Origin: Tritrichomonas musculus | Taxonomy: Eukaryota; Parabasalia; Tritrichomonadida; Tritrichomonadidae | NCBI GenBank assembly: GCA_039105265.1 | Contig: JAPFFF010000154.1 | Span: forward strand, 1 to 37,317 | Direction of reading: 5' to 3' | Length of the DNA stretch: 37,317 nucleotides | Shown here: piece after piece, positions 8,343-21,900 of the stretch | How positions within the stretch are numbered: position 1 is the first letter of the stretch | Layout: each line of letters opens with the position of its first letter | Translations under genes and position numbers: made by a program | The notes under the pieces: generated by a model | What the model saw: only the letters and a program-made list of their open reading frames with translations | What the model was told of the DNA's origin: nothing | Databases searched by the model: none

Positions 8343-9970
8343 CTCTTGTGAATCATATTTAAAATCAACTGTTATATTTGATTTATTTTGATTTATTCCA
8401 GACATTTGAAAATAAAAAAACAAAATAAAAAGTAAAAATGAAAAAATTTTCTAGTGAGGAATCGAACCTCAATCTTCGGCTTCAAAGGCCAACGTGCTTG
8501 CCATTACACCACAAGAAACTCTTGTGAATCATATCTAAAATCAACTGTTATATTTGATTTATTTTGATTTATTTCAGACATTTTCTAAAAAAACAAAATG
8601 AAAAGTAAAAAATTTTCTAGTGAGGAATCGAACCTCAATCTTCGGCTTCAAAGGCCAACGTGCTTGCCATTACACCACAAGAAACTCTTGTGAATCATAT
8701 CTAAAATCAACTGTTATATTTGATTTATTTTGATTTATTCCAGACATTTTCTTGAAATAAGAAATAAAAAGTAAAAAATTTTCTAGTGAGGAATCGAACC
8801 TCAATCTTCGGCTTCAAAGGCCAACGTGCTTGCCATTACACCACAAGAAACTCTTGTAAATCATATCTAAAATCAACTGTTATATTTGATTTATATTGAT
8901 TTATTTCAGACATTTTAAAATAAAAAAACAAAATAAAAAGTAAAAAATTTTCTAGTGAGGAATCGAACCTCAATCTTCGGCTTCAAAGGCCAACGTGCTT
9001 GCCATTACACCACAAGAAACTCTTGTGAATCATATTTTAAATCAACTGTTATATTTGATTTATTTTGATTTATTTCAGACATTTTAAAATAAAAAAACAA
9101 AATAAAAAGTAAAAATGAAAAAATTTTCTAGTGAGGAATCGAACCTCAATCTTCGGCTTCAAAGGCCAACGTGCTTGCCATTACACCACAAGAAACTCTT
9201 GTAAATCATATCTAAAATCAACTGTTATATTTGATTTATTTTGATTTATTTCAGACATTTTCTAAAAAAACAAAATAAAAAGTAAAAATGAAAAAATTTT
9301 CTAGTGAGGAATCGAACCTCAATCTTCGGCTTCAAAGGCCAACGTGCTTGCCATTACACCACAAGAAACTCTTGTGAATCATATTTTAAATCAACTGTTG
9401 TATTTGATTTCGTTTGATTTATTTCAGACTTTTTTTTAAAAAAAAAATGAAAAAGTAAAAAATTTTCTAGTGAGGAATCGAACCTCAATCTTCGGCTTCA
9501 AAGGCCAACGTGCTTGCCATTACACCACAAGAAACTCTTGTGAATCATATTTAAAATCAACTGTTATATTTGATTTATTTTGATTTATTCCAGACATTTG
9601 AAAATAAAAAAACAAAATAAAAAGTAAAAATGAAAAAATTTTCTAGTGAGGAATCGAACCTCAATCTTCGGCTTCAAAGGCCAACGTGCTTGCCATTACA
9701 CCACAAGAAACTCTTGTGAATCATATCTAAAATCAACTGTTATATTTGATTTATTTTGATTTATTTCAGACATTTTCTAAAAAAACAAAATGAAAAGTAA
9801 AAAATTTTCTAGTGAGGAATCGAACCTCAATCTTCGGCTTCAAAGGCCAACGTGCTTGCCATTACACCACAAGAAACTCTTGTGAATCATATCTAAAATC
9901 AACTGTTATATTTGATTTATTTTGATTTATTCCAGACATTTTAAAAAAAAACAAAATAAAAAGTAAAAAA

Positions 9971-10146
9971 TTTTCTAGTGAGGAATCGAACCTCAATCTT
10001 CGGCTTCAAAGGCCAACGTGCTTGCCATTACACCACAAGAAACTCTTGTAAATCATATCTAAAATCAACTGTTATATTTGATTTATATTGATTTATTTCA
10101 GACATTTTAAAATAAAAAAACAAAATAAAAAGTAAAAATGAAAAAA
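9971..10146 (-). repeat. Copy 60: linker unit between A2 and B1
   Basis: One tRNA gene at 9971-10042 with the TAAATC leader form. The matching linker in the next higher-order copy (copy 112, gene 18783) has the TGAATC form and a different spacer. Together with the preceding spacer this shifts the register from 8,813 to 8,809 bp. It therefore marks a recombination joint. Confidence 0.8.
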
Positions 10147-10313
10147 TTTTCTAGTGAGGAATCGAACCTCAATCTTCGGCTTCAAAGGCCAACGTGCTTG
10201 CCATTACACCACAAGAAACTCTTGTGAATCATATTTAAAATCAACTGTTATATTTGATTTATTTTGATTTATTCCAGACATTTTAAAAAAAATAAAAAGT
10301 AAAAATGAAAAAA

Positions 10314-10385
10314 TTTTCTAGTGAAGAATCGAACCTCAATCTTCGGCTTCAAAGGCCAACGTGCTTGCCATTACACCACAAGAAA
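10314..10385 (-). tRNA. tRNA-Gln-TTG: Copy 62: tRNA-Gln(UUG), T-arm variant C62T
   Basis: Second gene of block B1. Blocks A and B thus share the variant. In B the variant gene is followed by units of 167, 176 and 166 bp, as in A, so B probably began as a rearranged piece of A. Confidence 0.9.
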
Positions 10386-10656
10386 CTCTTGTGAATCATA
10401 TTTAAAATCAACTGTTATATTTGATTTATTTTGATTTATTCCAGACATTTTAAAAAAAATAAAAAGTAAAAATGAAAAAATTTTCTAGTGAGGAATCGAA
10501 CCTCAATCTTCGGCTTCAAAGGCCAACGTGCTTGCCATTACACCACAAGAAACTCTTGTGAATCATATTTAAAATCAACTGTTATATTTGATTTATTTTG
10601 ATTTATTTCAGACATTTTAAAATAAAAAAACAAAATAAAAAGTAAAAAGTAAAAAA

Positions 10657-10728
10657 TTTTCTAGTTAGGAATCGAACCTCAATCTTCGGCTTCAAAGGCC
10701 AACGTGCTTGCCATTACACCACAAGAAA
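10657..10728 (-). tRNA. tRNA-Gln-TTG: Copy 64: tRNA-Gln(UUG) with a private C64A change
   Basis: Plus-strand base 10666 is T where all other copies I read have G. Position 64 of the tRNA becomes A, facing G50 in the T-stem, so one of five T-stem pairs is lost. The counterparts in B2 (copy 116) and B3 (copy 198) have the common base. The change therefore arose after the block was copied, or is a sequencing error. Of all gene copies seen it is the likeliest to be impaired. Confidence 0.85.
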
Positions 10729-13710
10729 CTCTTGTGAATCATATCTAAAATCAACTGTTATATTTGATTTATATTGATTTATTTCAGACATTTTCTAAAA
10801 AAACAAAATAAAAAGTAAAAAATTTTCTAGTGAGGAATCGAACCTCAATCTTCGGCTTCAAAGGCCAACGTGCTTGCCATTACACCACAAGAAACTCTTG
10901 TGAATCATATCTAAAATCAACTGTTATATTTGATTTATTTTGATTTATTCCAGACATTTTAAAAAAAATAAAAAGTAAAAATGAAAAAATTTTCTAGTGA
11001 GGAATCGAACCTCAATCTTCGGCTTCAAAGGCCAACGTGCTTGCCATTACACCACAAGAAACTCTTGTGAATCATATCTAAAATCAACTGTTATATTTGA
11101 TTTATTTTGATTTATTCCAGACATTTTAAAATAAAAAAACAAAATAAAAAGTAAAAATGAAAAAATTTTCTAGTGAGGAATCGAACCTCAATCTTCGGCT
11201 TCAAAGGCCAACGTGCTTGCCATTACACCACAAGAAACTCTTGTGAATCATATTTAAAATCAACTGTTATATTTGATTTATATTGATTTATTTCAGACAT
11301 TTTCTAAAAAAACAAAATAAAAAGTAAAAATGAAAAAATTTTCTAGTGAGGAATCGAACCTCAATCTTCGGCTTCAAAGGCCAACGTGCTTGCCATTACA
11401 CCACAAGAAACTCTTGTGAATCATATCTAAAATCAACTGTTATATTTGATTTATATTGATTTATTCCAGACATTTTCTTGAAATAAGAAATAAAAAGTAA
11501 AAAATTTTCTAGTGAGGAATCGAACCTCAATCTTCGGCTTCAAAGGCCAACGTGCTTGCCATTACACCACAAGAAACTCTTGTGAATCATATCTAAAATC
11601 AACTGTTATATTTGATTTATTTTGATTTATTTCAGACATTTTCTAAAAAAACAAAATAAAAAGTAAAAATGAAAAAATTTTCTAGTGAGGAATCGAACCT
11701 CAATCTTCGGCTTCAAAGGCCAACGTGCTTGCCATTACACCACAAGAAACTCTTGTGAATCATATCTAAAATCAACTGTTATATTTGATTTATTTTGATT
11801 TATTCCAGACATTTTAAAAAAAAAAAATGAAAAGTAAAAAATTTTCTAGTGAGGAATCGAACCTCAATCTTCGGCTTCAAAGGCCAACGTGCTTGCCATT
11901 ACACCACAAGAAACTCTTGTGAATCATATCTAAAATCAACTGTTATATTTGATTTATTTTGATTTATTCCAGACATTTGAAAATAAAAAAACAAAATAAA
12001 AAGTAAAAATGAAAAAATTTTCTAGTGAGGAATCGAACCTCAATCTTCGGCTTCAAAGGCCAACGTGCTTGCCATTACACCACAAGAAACTCTTGTGAAT
12101 CATATTTAAAATCAACTGTTATATTTGATTTATTTTGATTTATTCCAGACATTTTAAAAAAAATAAAAAGTAAAAATGAAAAAATTTTCTAGTGAGGAAT
12201 CGAACCTCAATCTTCGGCTTCAAAGGCCAACGTGCTTGCCATTACACCACAAGAAACTCTTGTGAATCATATTTAAAATCAACTGTTATATTTGATTTAT
12301 TTTGATTTATTTCAGACATTTTCTAAAAAAACAAAATAAAAAGTAAAAATGAAAAAATTTTCTAGTGAGGAATCGAACCTCAATCTTCGGCTTCAAAGGC
12401 CAACGTGCTTGCCATTACACCACAAGAAACTCTTGTGAATCATATCTAAAATCAACTGTTATATTTGATTTCGTTTGATTTATTCCAGACATTTTAAAAA
12501 AAAAAAATGAAAAGTAAAAAATTTTCTAGTGAGGAATCGAACCTCAATCTTCGGCTTCAAAGGCCAACGTGCTTGCCATTACACCACAAGAAACTCTTGT
12601 GAATCATATCTAAAATCAACTGTTATATTTGATTTATTTTGATTTATTCCAGACATTTGAAAATAAAAAAACAAAATAAAAAGTAAAAATGAAAAAATTT
12701 TCTAGTGAGGAATCGAACCTCAATCTTCGGCTTCAAAGGCCAACGTGCTTGCCATTACACCACAAGAAACTCTTGTGAATCATATCTAAAATCAACTGTT
12801 ATATTTGATTTATATTGATTTATTTCAGACATTTTCTAAAAAAACAAAATAAAAAGTAAAAAATTTTCTAGTGAGGAATCGAACCTCAATCTTCGGCTTC
12901 AAAGGCCAACGTGCTTGCCATTACACCACAAGAAACTCTTGTGAATCATATCTAAAATCAACTGTTATATTTGATTTATTTTGATTTATTCCAGACATTT
13001 TAAAAAAAATAAAAAGTAAAAATGAAAAAATTTTCTAGTGAGGAATCGAACCTCAATCTTCGGCTTCAAAGGCCAACGTGCTTGCCATTACACCACAAGA
13101 AACTCTTGTGAATCATATCTAAAATCAACTGTTATATTTGATTTATTTTGATTTATTCCAGACATTTTAAAATAAAAAAACAAAATAAAAAGTAAAAATG
13201 AAAAAATTTTCTAGTGAGGAATCGAACCTCAATCTTCGGCTTCAAAGGCCAACGTGCTTGCCATTACACCACAAGAAACTCTTGTGAATCATATTTAAAA
13301 TCAACTGTTATATTTGATTTATATTGATTTATTTCAGACATTTTCTAAAAAAACAAAATAAAAAGTAAAAAATTTTCTAGTGAGGAATCGAACCTCAATC
13401 TTCGGCTTCAAAGGCCAACGTGCTTGCCATTACACCACAAGAAACTCTTGTGAATCATATCTAAAATCAACTGTTATATTTGATTTATATTGATTTATTC
13501 CAGACATTTTCTTGAAATAAGAAATAAAAAGTAAAAAATTTTCTAGTGAGGAATCGAACCTCAATCTTCGGCTTCAAAGGCCAACGTGCTTGCCATTACA
13601 CCACAAGAAACTCTTGTGAATCATATCTAAAATCAACTGTTATATTTGATTTATTTTGATTTATTCCAGACATTTTAAAAAAAACAAAATAAAAAGTAAA
13701 AATGAAAAAA

Positions 13711-14221
13711 TTTTCTAGTGAGGAATCGAACCTCAATCTTCGGCTTCAAAGGCCAACGTGCTTGCCATTACACCACAAGAAACTCTTGTAAATCATATCT
13801 AAAATCAACTGTTATATTTGATTTATTTTGATTTATTTCAGACATTTTAAAAAAAACAAAATAAAAAGTAAAAAATTTTCTAGTGAGGAATCGAACCTCA
13901 ATCTTCGGCTTCAAAGGCCAACGTGCTTGCCATTACACCACAAGAAACTCTTGTGAATCATATTTAAAATCAACTGTTATATTTGATTTATTTTGATTTA
14001 TTTCAGACATTTTCTAAAAAAACAAAATAAAAAGTAAAAATGAAAAAATTTTCTAGTGAGGAATCGAACCTCAATCTTCGGCTTCAAAGGCCAACGTGCT
14101 TGCCATTACACCACAAGAAACTCTTGTGAATCATATTTAAAATCAACTGTTATATTTGATTTATTTTGATTTATTTCAGACATTTTCTAAAAAAACAAAA
14201 TAAAAAGTAAAAATGAAAAAA
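13711..14221 (-). repeat. Copies 82-84: linker between B1 and A3
   Basis: Gene starts 13711, 13876 and 14049. The order and spacer forms equal copies 2-4 and copies 145-147. In each case the next gene carries the T-arm variant that opens block A. Confidence 0.85.
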
Positions 14222-14293
14222 TTTTCTAGTGAAGAATCGAACCTCAATCTTCGGCTTCAAAGGCCAACGTGCTTGCCATTACACCACAAGAAA
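14222..14293 (-). tRNA. tRNA-Gln-TTG: Copy 85: tRNA-Gln(UUG), T-arm variant C62T
   Basis: First gene of block A3, in register with copy 5. The three linker units before it are the same as those before copies 5 and 148. Confidence 0.9.
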
Positions 14294-17083
14294 CTCTTGT
14301 GAATCATATTTAAAATCAACTGTTATATTTGATTTATTTTGATTTATTCCAGACATTTTAAAAAAAATAAAAAGTAAAAATGAAAAAATTTTCTAGTGAG
14401 GAATCGAACCTCAATCTTCGGCTTCAAAGGCCAACGTGCTTGCCATTACACCACAAGAAACTCTTGTGAATCATATTTAAAATCAACTGTTATATTTGAT
14501 TTATTTTGATTTATTTCAGACATTTTAAAATAAAAAAACAAAATAAAAAGTAAAAAGTAAAAAATTTTCTAGTGAGGAATCGAACCTCAATCTTCGGCTT
14601 CAAAGGCCAACGTGCTTGCCATTACACCACAAGAAACTCTTGTGAATCATATTTAAAATCAACTGTTATATTTGATTTATATTGATTTATTTCAGACATT
14701 TTCTAAAAAAACAAAATAAAAAGTAAAAAATTTTCTAGTGAGGAATCGAACCTCAATCTTCGGCTTCAAAGGCCAACGTGCTTGCCATTACACCACAAGA
14801 AACTCTTGTGAATCATATCTAAAATCAACTGTTATATTTGATTTATTTTGATTTATTCCAGACATTTTAAAAAAAATAAAAAGTAAAAATGAAAAAATTT
14901 TCTAGTGAGGAATCGAACCTCAATCTTCGGCTTCAAAGGCCAACGTGCTTGCCATTACACCACAAGAAACTCTTGTGAATCATATTTAAAATCAACTGTT
15001 ATATTTGATTTATATTGATTTATTTCAGACATTTTCTAAAAAAACAAAATAAAAAGTAAAAAATTTTCTAGTGAGGAATCGAACCTCAATCTTCGGCTTC
15101 AAAGGCCAACGTGCTTGCCATTACACCACAAGAAACTCTTGTGAATCATATCTAAAATCAACTGTTATATTTGATTTATATTGATTTATTCCAGACATTT
15201 TCTTGAAATAAGAAATAAAAAGTAAAAAATTTTCTAGTGAGGAATCGAACCTCAATCTTCGGCTTCAAAGGCCAACGTGCTTGCCATTACACCACAAGAA
15301 ACTCTTGTGAATCATATCTAAAATCAACTGTTATATTTGATTTATTTTGATTTATTCCAGACATTTTAAAAAAAAAAAATGAAAAGTAAAAAATTTTCTA
15401 GTGAGGAATCGAACCTCAATCTTCGGCTTCAAAGGCCAACGTGCTTGCCATTACACCACAAGAAACTCTTGTGAATCATATCTAAAATCAACTGTTATAT
15501 TTGATTTATTTTGATTTATTCCAGACATTTGAAAATAAAAAAACAAAATAAAAAGTAAAAATGAAAAAATTTTCTAGTGAGGAATCGAACCTCAATCTTC
15601 GGCTTCAAAGGCCAACGTGCTTGCCATTACACCACAAGAAACTCTTGTGAATCATATCTAAAATCAACTGTTATATTTGATTTATTTTGATTTATTCCAG
15701 ACATTTTCTTGAAATAAGAAATAAAAAGTAAAAAATTTTCTAGTGAGGAATCGAACCTCAATCTTCGGCTTCAAAGGCCAACGTGCTTGCCATTACACCA
15801 CAAGAAACTCTTGTAAATCATATCTAAAATCAACTGTTATATTTGATTTATTTTGATTTATTTCAGACATTTTCTAAAAAAACAAAATAAAAAGTAAAAA
15901 TGAAAAAATTTTCTAGTGAGGAATCGAACCTCAATCTTCGGCTTCAAAGGCCAACGTGCTTGCCATTACACCACAAGAAACTCTTGTGAATCATATTTTA
16001 AATCAACTGTTGTATTTGATTTCGTTTGATTTATTTCAGACTTTTTTTTAAAAAAAAAATGAAAAAGTAAAAAATTTTCTAGTGAGGAATCGAACCTCAA
16101 TCTTCGGCTTCAAAGGCCAACGTGCTTGCCATTACACCACAAGAAACTCTTGTGAATCATATTTAAAATCAACTGTTATATTTGATTTATATTGATTTAT
16201 TTCAGACATTTTCTAAAAAAACAAAATAAAAAGTAAAAAATTTTCTAGTGAGGAATCGAACCTCAATCTTCGGCTTCAAAGGCCAACGTGCTTGCCATTA
16301 CACCACAAGAAACTCTTGTGAATCATATCTAAAATCAACTGTTATATTTGATTTATTTTGATTTATTCCAGACATTTTAAAAAAAACAAAATAAAAAGTA
16401 AAAATGAAAAAATTTTCTAGTGAGGAATCGAACCTCAATCTTCGGCTTCAAAGGCCAACGTGCTTGCCATTACACCACAAGAAACTCTTGTGAATCATAT
16501 CTAAAATCAACTGTTATATTTGATTTATTTTGATTTATTTCAGACATTTTCTAAAAAAACAAAATGAAAAGTAAAAAATTTTCTAGTGAGGAATCGAACC
16601 TCAATCTTCGGCTTCAAAGGCCAACGTGCTTGCCATTACACCACAAGAAACTCTTGTGAATCATATCTAAAATCAACTGTTATATTTGATTTATTTTGAT
16701 TTATTTCAGACATTTTAAAAAAAACAAAATAAAAAGTAAAAAATTTTCTAGTGAGGAATCGAACCTCAATCTTCGGCTTCAAAGGCCAACGTGCTTGCCA
16801 TTACACCACAAGAAACTCTTGTGAATCATATTTAAAATCAACTGTTATATTTGATTTATTTTGATTTATTTCAGACATTTTCTAAAAAAACAAAATAAAA
16901 AGTAAAAATGAAAAAATTTTCTAGTGAGGAATCGAACCTCAATCTTCGGCTTCAAAGGCCAACGTGCTTGCCATTACACCACAAGAAACTCTTGTGAATC
17001 ATATTTAAAATCAACTGTTATATTTGATTTATTTTGATTTATTCCAGACATTTTAAAAAAAATAAAAAGTAAAAATGAAAAAA

Positions 17084-17155
17084 TTTTCTAGTGAAGAATC
17101 GAACCTCAATCTTCGGCTTCAAAGGCCAACGTGCTTGCCATTACACCACAAGAAA
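17084..17155 (-). tRNA. tRNA-Gln-TTG: Copy 102: tRNA-Gln(UUG), T-arm variant C62T
   Basis: Second variant gene of A3, 17 units after copy 85, as in A1. The extra unit of A2 is absent between them. Confidence 0.9.
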
Positions 17156-18689
17156 CTCTTGTGAATCATATTTAAAATCAACTGTTATATTTGATTTATT
17201 TTGATTTATTCCAGACATTTGAAAATAAAAAAACAAAATAAAAAGTAAAAATGAAAAAATTTTCTAGTGAGGAATCGAACCTCAATCTTCGGCTTCAAAG
17301 GCCAACGTGCTTGCCATTACACCACAAGAAACTCTTGTGAATCATATCTAAAATCAACTGTTATATTTGATTTATTTTGATTTATTTCAGACATTTTCTA
17401 AAAAAACAAAATGAAAAGTAAAAAATTTTCTAGTGAGGAATCGAACCTCAATCTTCGGCTTCAAAGGCCAACGTGCTTGCCATTACACCACAAGAAACTC
17501 TTGTGAATCATATCTAAAATCAACTGTTATATTTGATTTATTTTGATTTATTCCAGACATTTTCTTGAAATAAGAAATAAAAAGTAAAAAATTTTCTAGT
17601 GAGGAATCGAACCTCAATCTTCGGCTTCAAAGGCCAACGTGCTTGCCATTACACCACAAGAAACTCTTGTAAATCATATCTAAAATCAACTGTTATATTT
17701 GATTTATATTGATTTATTTCAGACATTTTAAAATAAAAAAACAAAATAAAAAGTAAAAAATTTTCTAGTGAGGAATCGAACCTCAATCTTCGGCTTCAAA
17801 GGCCAACGTGCTTGCCATTACACCACAAGAAACTCTTGTGAATCATATTTTAAATCAACTGTTATATTTGATTTATTTTGATTTATTTCAGACATTTTAA
17901 AATAAAAAAACAAAATAAAAAGTAAAAATGAAAAAATTTTCTAGTGAGGAATCGAACCTCAATCTTCGGCTTCAAAGGCCAACGTGCTTGCCATTACACC
18001 ACAAGAAACTCTTGTAAATCATATCTAAAATCAACTGTTATATTTGATTTATTTTGATTTATTTCAGACATTTTCTAAAAAAACAAAATAAAAAGTAAAA
18101 ATGAAAAAATTTTCTAGTGAGGAATCGAACCTCAATCTTCGGCTTCAAAGGCCAACGTGCTTGCCATTACACCACAAGAAACTCTTGTGAATCATATTTT
18201 AAATCAACTGTTGTATTTGATTTCGTTTGATTTATTTCAGACTTTTTTTTAAAAAAAAAATGAAAAAGTAAAAAATTTTCTAGTGAGGAATCGAACCTCA
18301 ATCTTCGGCTTCAAAGGCCAACGTGCTTGCCATTACACCACAAGAAACTCTTGTGAATCATATTTAAAATCAACTGTTATATTTGATTTATTTTGATTTA
18401 TTCCAGACATTTGAAAATAAAAAAACAAAATAAAAAGTAAAAATGAAAAAATTTTCTAGTGAGGAATCGAACCTCAATCTTCGGCTTCAAAGGCCAACGT
18501 GCTTGCCATTACACCACAAGAAACTCTTGTGAATCATATCTAAAATCAACTGTTATATTTGATTTATTTTGATTTATTTCAGACATTTTCTAAAAAAACA
18601 AAATGAAAAGTAAAAAATTTTCTAGTGAGGAATCGAACCTCAATCTTCGGCTTCAAAGGCCAACGTGCTTGCCATTACACCACAAGAAA

Positions 18690-18955
18690 CTCTTGTGAAT
18701 CATATCTAAAATCAACTGTTATATTTGATTTATTTTGATTTATTTCAGACATTTTAAAAAAAACAAAATAAAAAGTAAAAAATTTTCTAGTGAGGAATCG
18801 AACCTCAATCTTCGGCTTCAAAGGCCAACGTGCTTGCCATTACACCACAAGAAACTCTTGTGAATCATATCTAAAATCAACTGTTATATTTGATTTATTT
18901 TGATTTATTTCAGACATTTTCTAAAAAAACAAAATAAAAAGTAAAAATGAAAAAA
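18690..18955 (-). repeat. Copy 112 and flanks: linker between A3 and B2
   Basis: One gene at 18783-18854 with flanking spacers. Copies 111-112 match copies 193-194 in register (offset 13,939 bp), so the third linker is of this kind and not of the copy 60 kind. Confidence 0.8.
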
Positions 18956-21900
18956 TTTTCTAGTGAGGAATCGAACCTCAATCTTCGGCTTCAAAGGCCA
19001 ACGTGCTTGCCATTACACCACAAGAAACTCTTGTGAATCATATTTAAAATCAACTGTTATATTTGATTTATTTTGATTTATTCCAGACATTTTAAAAAAA
19101 ATAAAAAGTAAAAATGAAAAAATTTTCTAGTGAAGAATCGAACCTCAATCTTCGGCTTCAAAGGCCAACGTGCTTGCCATTACACCACAAGAAACTCTTG
19201 TGAATCATATTTAAAATCAACTGTTATATTTGATTTATTTTGATTTATTCCAGACATTTTAAAAAAAATAAAAAGTAAAAATGAAAAAATTTTCTAGTGA
19301 GGAATCGAACCTCAATCTTCGGCTTCAAAGGCCAACGTGCTTGCCATTACACCACAAGAAACTCTTGTGAATCATATTTAAAATCAACTGTTATATTTGA
19401 TTTATTTTGATTTATTTCAGACATTTTAAAATAAAAAAACAAAATAAAAAGTAAAAAGTAAAAAATTTTCTAGTGAGGAATCGAACCTCAATCTTCGGCT
19501 TCAAAGGCCAACGTGCTTGCCATTACACCACAAGAAACTCTTGTGAATCATATCTAAAATCAACTGTTATATTTGATTTATATTGATTTATTTCAGACAT
19601 TTTCTAAAAAAACAAAATAAAAAGTAAAAAATTTTCTAGTGAGGAATCGAACCTCAATCTTCGGCTTCAAAGGCCAACGTGCTTGCCATTACACCACAAG
19701 AAACTCTTGTGAATCATATCTAAAATCAACTGTTATATTTGATTTATTTTGATTTATTCCAGACATTTTAAAAAAAATAAAAAGTAAAAATGAAAAAATT
19801 TTCTAGTGAGGAATCGAACCTCAATCTTCGGCTTCAAAGGCCAACGTGCTTGCCATTACACCACAAGAAACTCTTGTGAATCATATCTAAAATCAACTGT
19901 TATATTTGATTTATTTTGATTTATTCCAGACATTTTAAAATAAAAAAACAAAATAAAAAGTAAAAATGAAAAAATTTTCTAGTGAGGAATCGAACCTCAA
20001 TCTTCGGCTTCAAAGGCCAACGTGCTTGCCATTACACCACAAGAAACTCTTGTGAATCATATTTAAAATCAACTGTTATATTTGATTTATATTGATTTAT
20101 TTCAGACATTTTCTAAAAAAACAAAATAAAAAGTAAAAATGAAAAAATTTTCTAGTGAGGAATCGAACCTCAATCTTCGGCTTCAAAGGCCAACGTGCTT
20201 GCCATTACACCACAAGAAACTCTTGTGAATCATATCTAAAATCAACTGTTATATTTGATTTATATTGATTTATTCCAGACATTTTCTTGAAATAAGAAAT
20301 AAAAAGTAAAAAATTTTCTAGTGAGGAATCGAACCTCAATCTTCGGCTTCAAAGGCCAACGTGCTTGCCATTACACCACAAGAAACTCTTGTGAATCATA
20401 TCTAAAATCAACTGTTATATTTGATTTATTTTGATTTATTTCAGACATTTTCTAAAAAAACAAAATAAAAAGTAAAAATGAAAAAATTTTCTAGTGAGGA
20501 ATCGAACCTCAATCTTCGGCTTCAAAGGCCAACGTGCTTGCCATTACACCACAAGAAACTCTTGTGAATCATATCTAAAATCAACTGTTATATTTGATTT
20601 ATTTTGATTTATTCCAGACATTTTAAAAAAAAAAAATGAAAAGTAAAAAATTTTCTAGTGAGGAATCGAACCTCAATCTTCGGCTTCAAAGGCCAACGTG
20701 CTTGCCATTACACCACAAGAAACTCTTGTGAATCATATCTAAAATCAACTGTTATATTTGATTTATTTTGATTTATTCCAGACATTTGAAAATAAAAAAA
20801 CAAAATAAAAAGTAAAAATGAAAAAATTTTCTAGTGAGGAATCGAACCTCAATCTTCGGCTTCAAAGGCCAACGTGCTTGCCATTACACCACAAGAAACT
20901 CTTGTGAATCATATTTAAAATCAACTGTTATATTTGATTTATTTTGATTTATTCCAGACATTTTAAAAAAAATAAAAAGTAAAAATGAAAAAATTTTCTA
21001 GTGAGGAATCGAACCTCAATCTTCGGCTTCAAAGGCCAACGTGCTTGCCATTACACCACAAGAAACTCTTGTGAATCATATTTAAAATCAACTGTTATAT
21101 TTGATTTATTTTGATTTATTTCAGACATTTTCTAAAAAAACAAAATAAAAAGTAAAAATGAAAAAATTTTCTAGTGAGGAATCGAACCTCAATCTTCGGC
21201 TTCAAAGGCCAACGTGCTTGCCATTACACCACAAGAAACTCTTGTGAATCATATCTAAAATCAACTGTTATATTTGATTTCGTTTGATTTATTCCAGACA
21301 TTTTAAAAAAAAAAAATGAAAAGTAAAAAATTTTCTAGTGAGGAATCGAACCTCAATCTTCGGCTTCAAAGGCCAACGTGCTTGCCATTACACCACAAGA
21401 AACTCTTGTGAATCATATCTAAAATCAACTGTTATATTTGATTTATTTTGATTTATTCCAGACATTTGAAAATAAAAAAACAAAATAAAAAGTAAAAATG
21501 AAAAAATTTTCTAGTGAGGAATCGAACCTCAATCTTCGGCTTCAAAGGCCAACGTGCTTGCCATTACACCACAAGAAACTCTTGTGAATCATATCTAAAA
21601 TCAACTGTTATATTTGATTTATATTGATTTATTTCAGACATTTTCTAAAAAAACAAAATAAAAAGTAAAAAATTTTCTAGTGAGGAATCGAACCTCAATC
21701 TTCGGCTTCAAAGGCCAACGTGCTTGCCATTACACCACAAGAAACTCTTGTGAATCATATCTAAAATCAACTGTTATATTTGATTTATTTTGATTTATTC
21801 CAGACATTTTAAAAAAAATAAAAAGTAAAAATGAAAAAATTTTCTAGTGAGGAATCGAACCTCAATCTTCGGCTTCAAAGGCCAACGTGCTTGCCATTAC

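Larger units (their letters stand above)
5233..9970 (-). repeat. Higher-order block A2: 28 tRNA-Gln(UUG) genes (copies 32-59)
   Basis: Gene starts (copies 32-59): 5233, 5400, 5576, 5742, 5909, 6075, 6241, 6417, 6581, 6757, 6923, 7096, 7262, 7428, 7600, 7766, 7931, 8104, 8271, 8447, 8613, 8779, 8948, 9124, 9297, 9463, 9639, 9805. The offset to A1 is 4,569 bp through copy 38 and 4,745 bp from copy 40 on. The 176-bp difference is exactly one added unit, placed at copies 38-39 (genes 6241 and 6417), so this block has 28 units where A1 and A3 have 27. Markers: T-arm variant in copies 32 and 50, TATA variant at copies 43 and 56. Confidence 0.9.
10147..13710 (-). repeat. Higher-order block B1: 21 tRNA-Gln(UUG) genes (copies 61-81)
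   Basis: Gene starts (copies 61-81): 10147, 10314, 10481, 10657, 10823, 10990, 11166, 11339, 11505, 11678, 11842, 12018, 12185, 12358, 12522, 12698, 12864, 13031, 13207, 13373, 13539. All 21 stand in register with B2, 8,809 bp away. Markers: the T-arm variant in copy 62, the private change in copy 64, and a TTTCGTTTG spacer beside copy 74. The last recurs beside copy 126 in B2. Confidence 0.88.
14222..18689 (-). repeat. Higher-order block A3: 27 tRNA-Gln(UUG) genes (copies 85-111)
   Basis: Gene starts (copies 85-111): 14222, 14389, 14565, 14731, 14898, 15064, 15230, 15394, 15570, 15736, 15909, 16075, 16241, 16413, 16579, 16744, 16917, 17084, 17260, 17426, 17592, 17761, 17937, 18110, 18276, 18452, 18618. 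Every start equals the A1 start plus 13,558. Markers: T-arm variant in copies 85 and 102, TATA variant at copies 95 and 108. The extra unit of A2 is absent, so A3 belongs with A1. The register with A1 is lost after the last gene. Confidence 0.9.
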
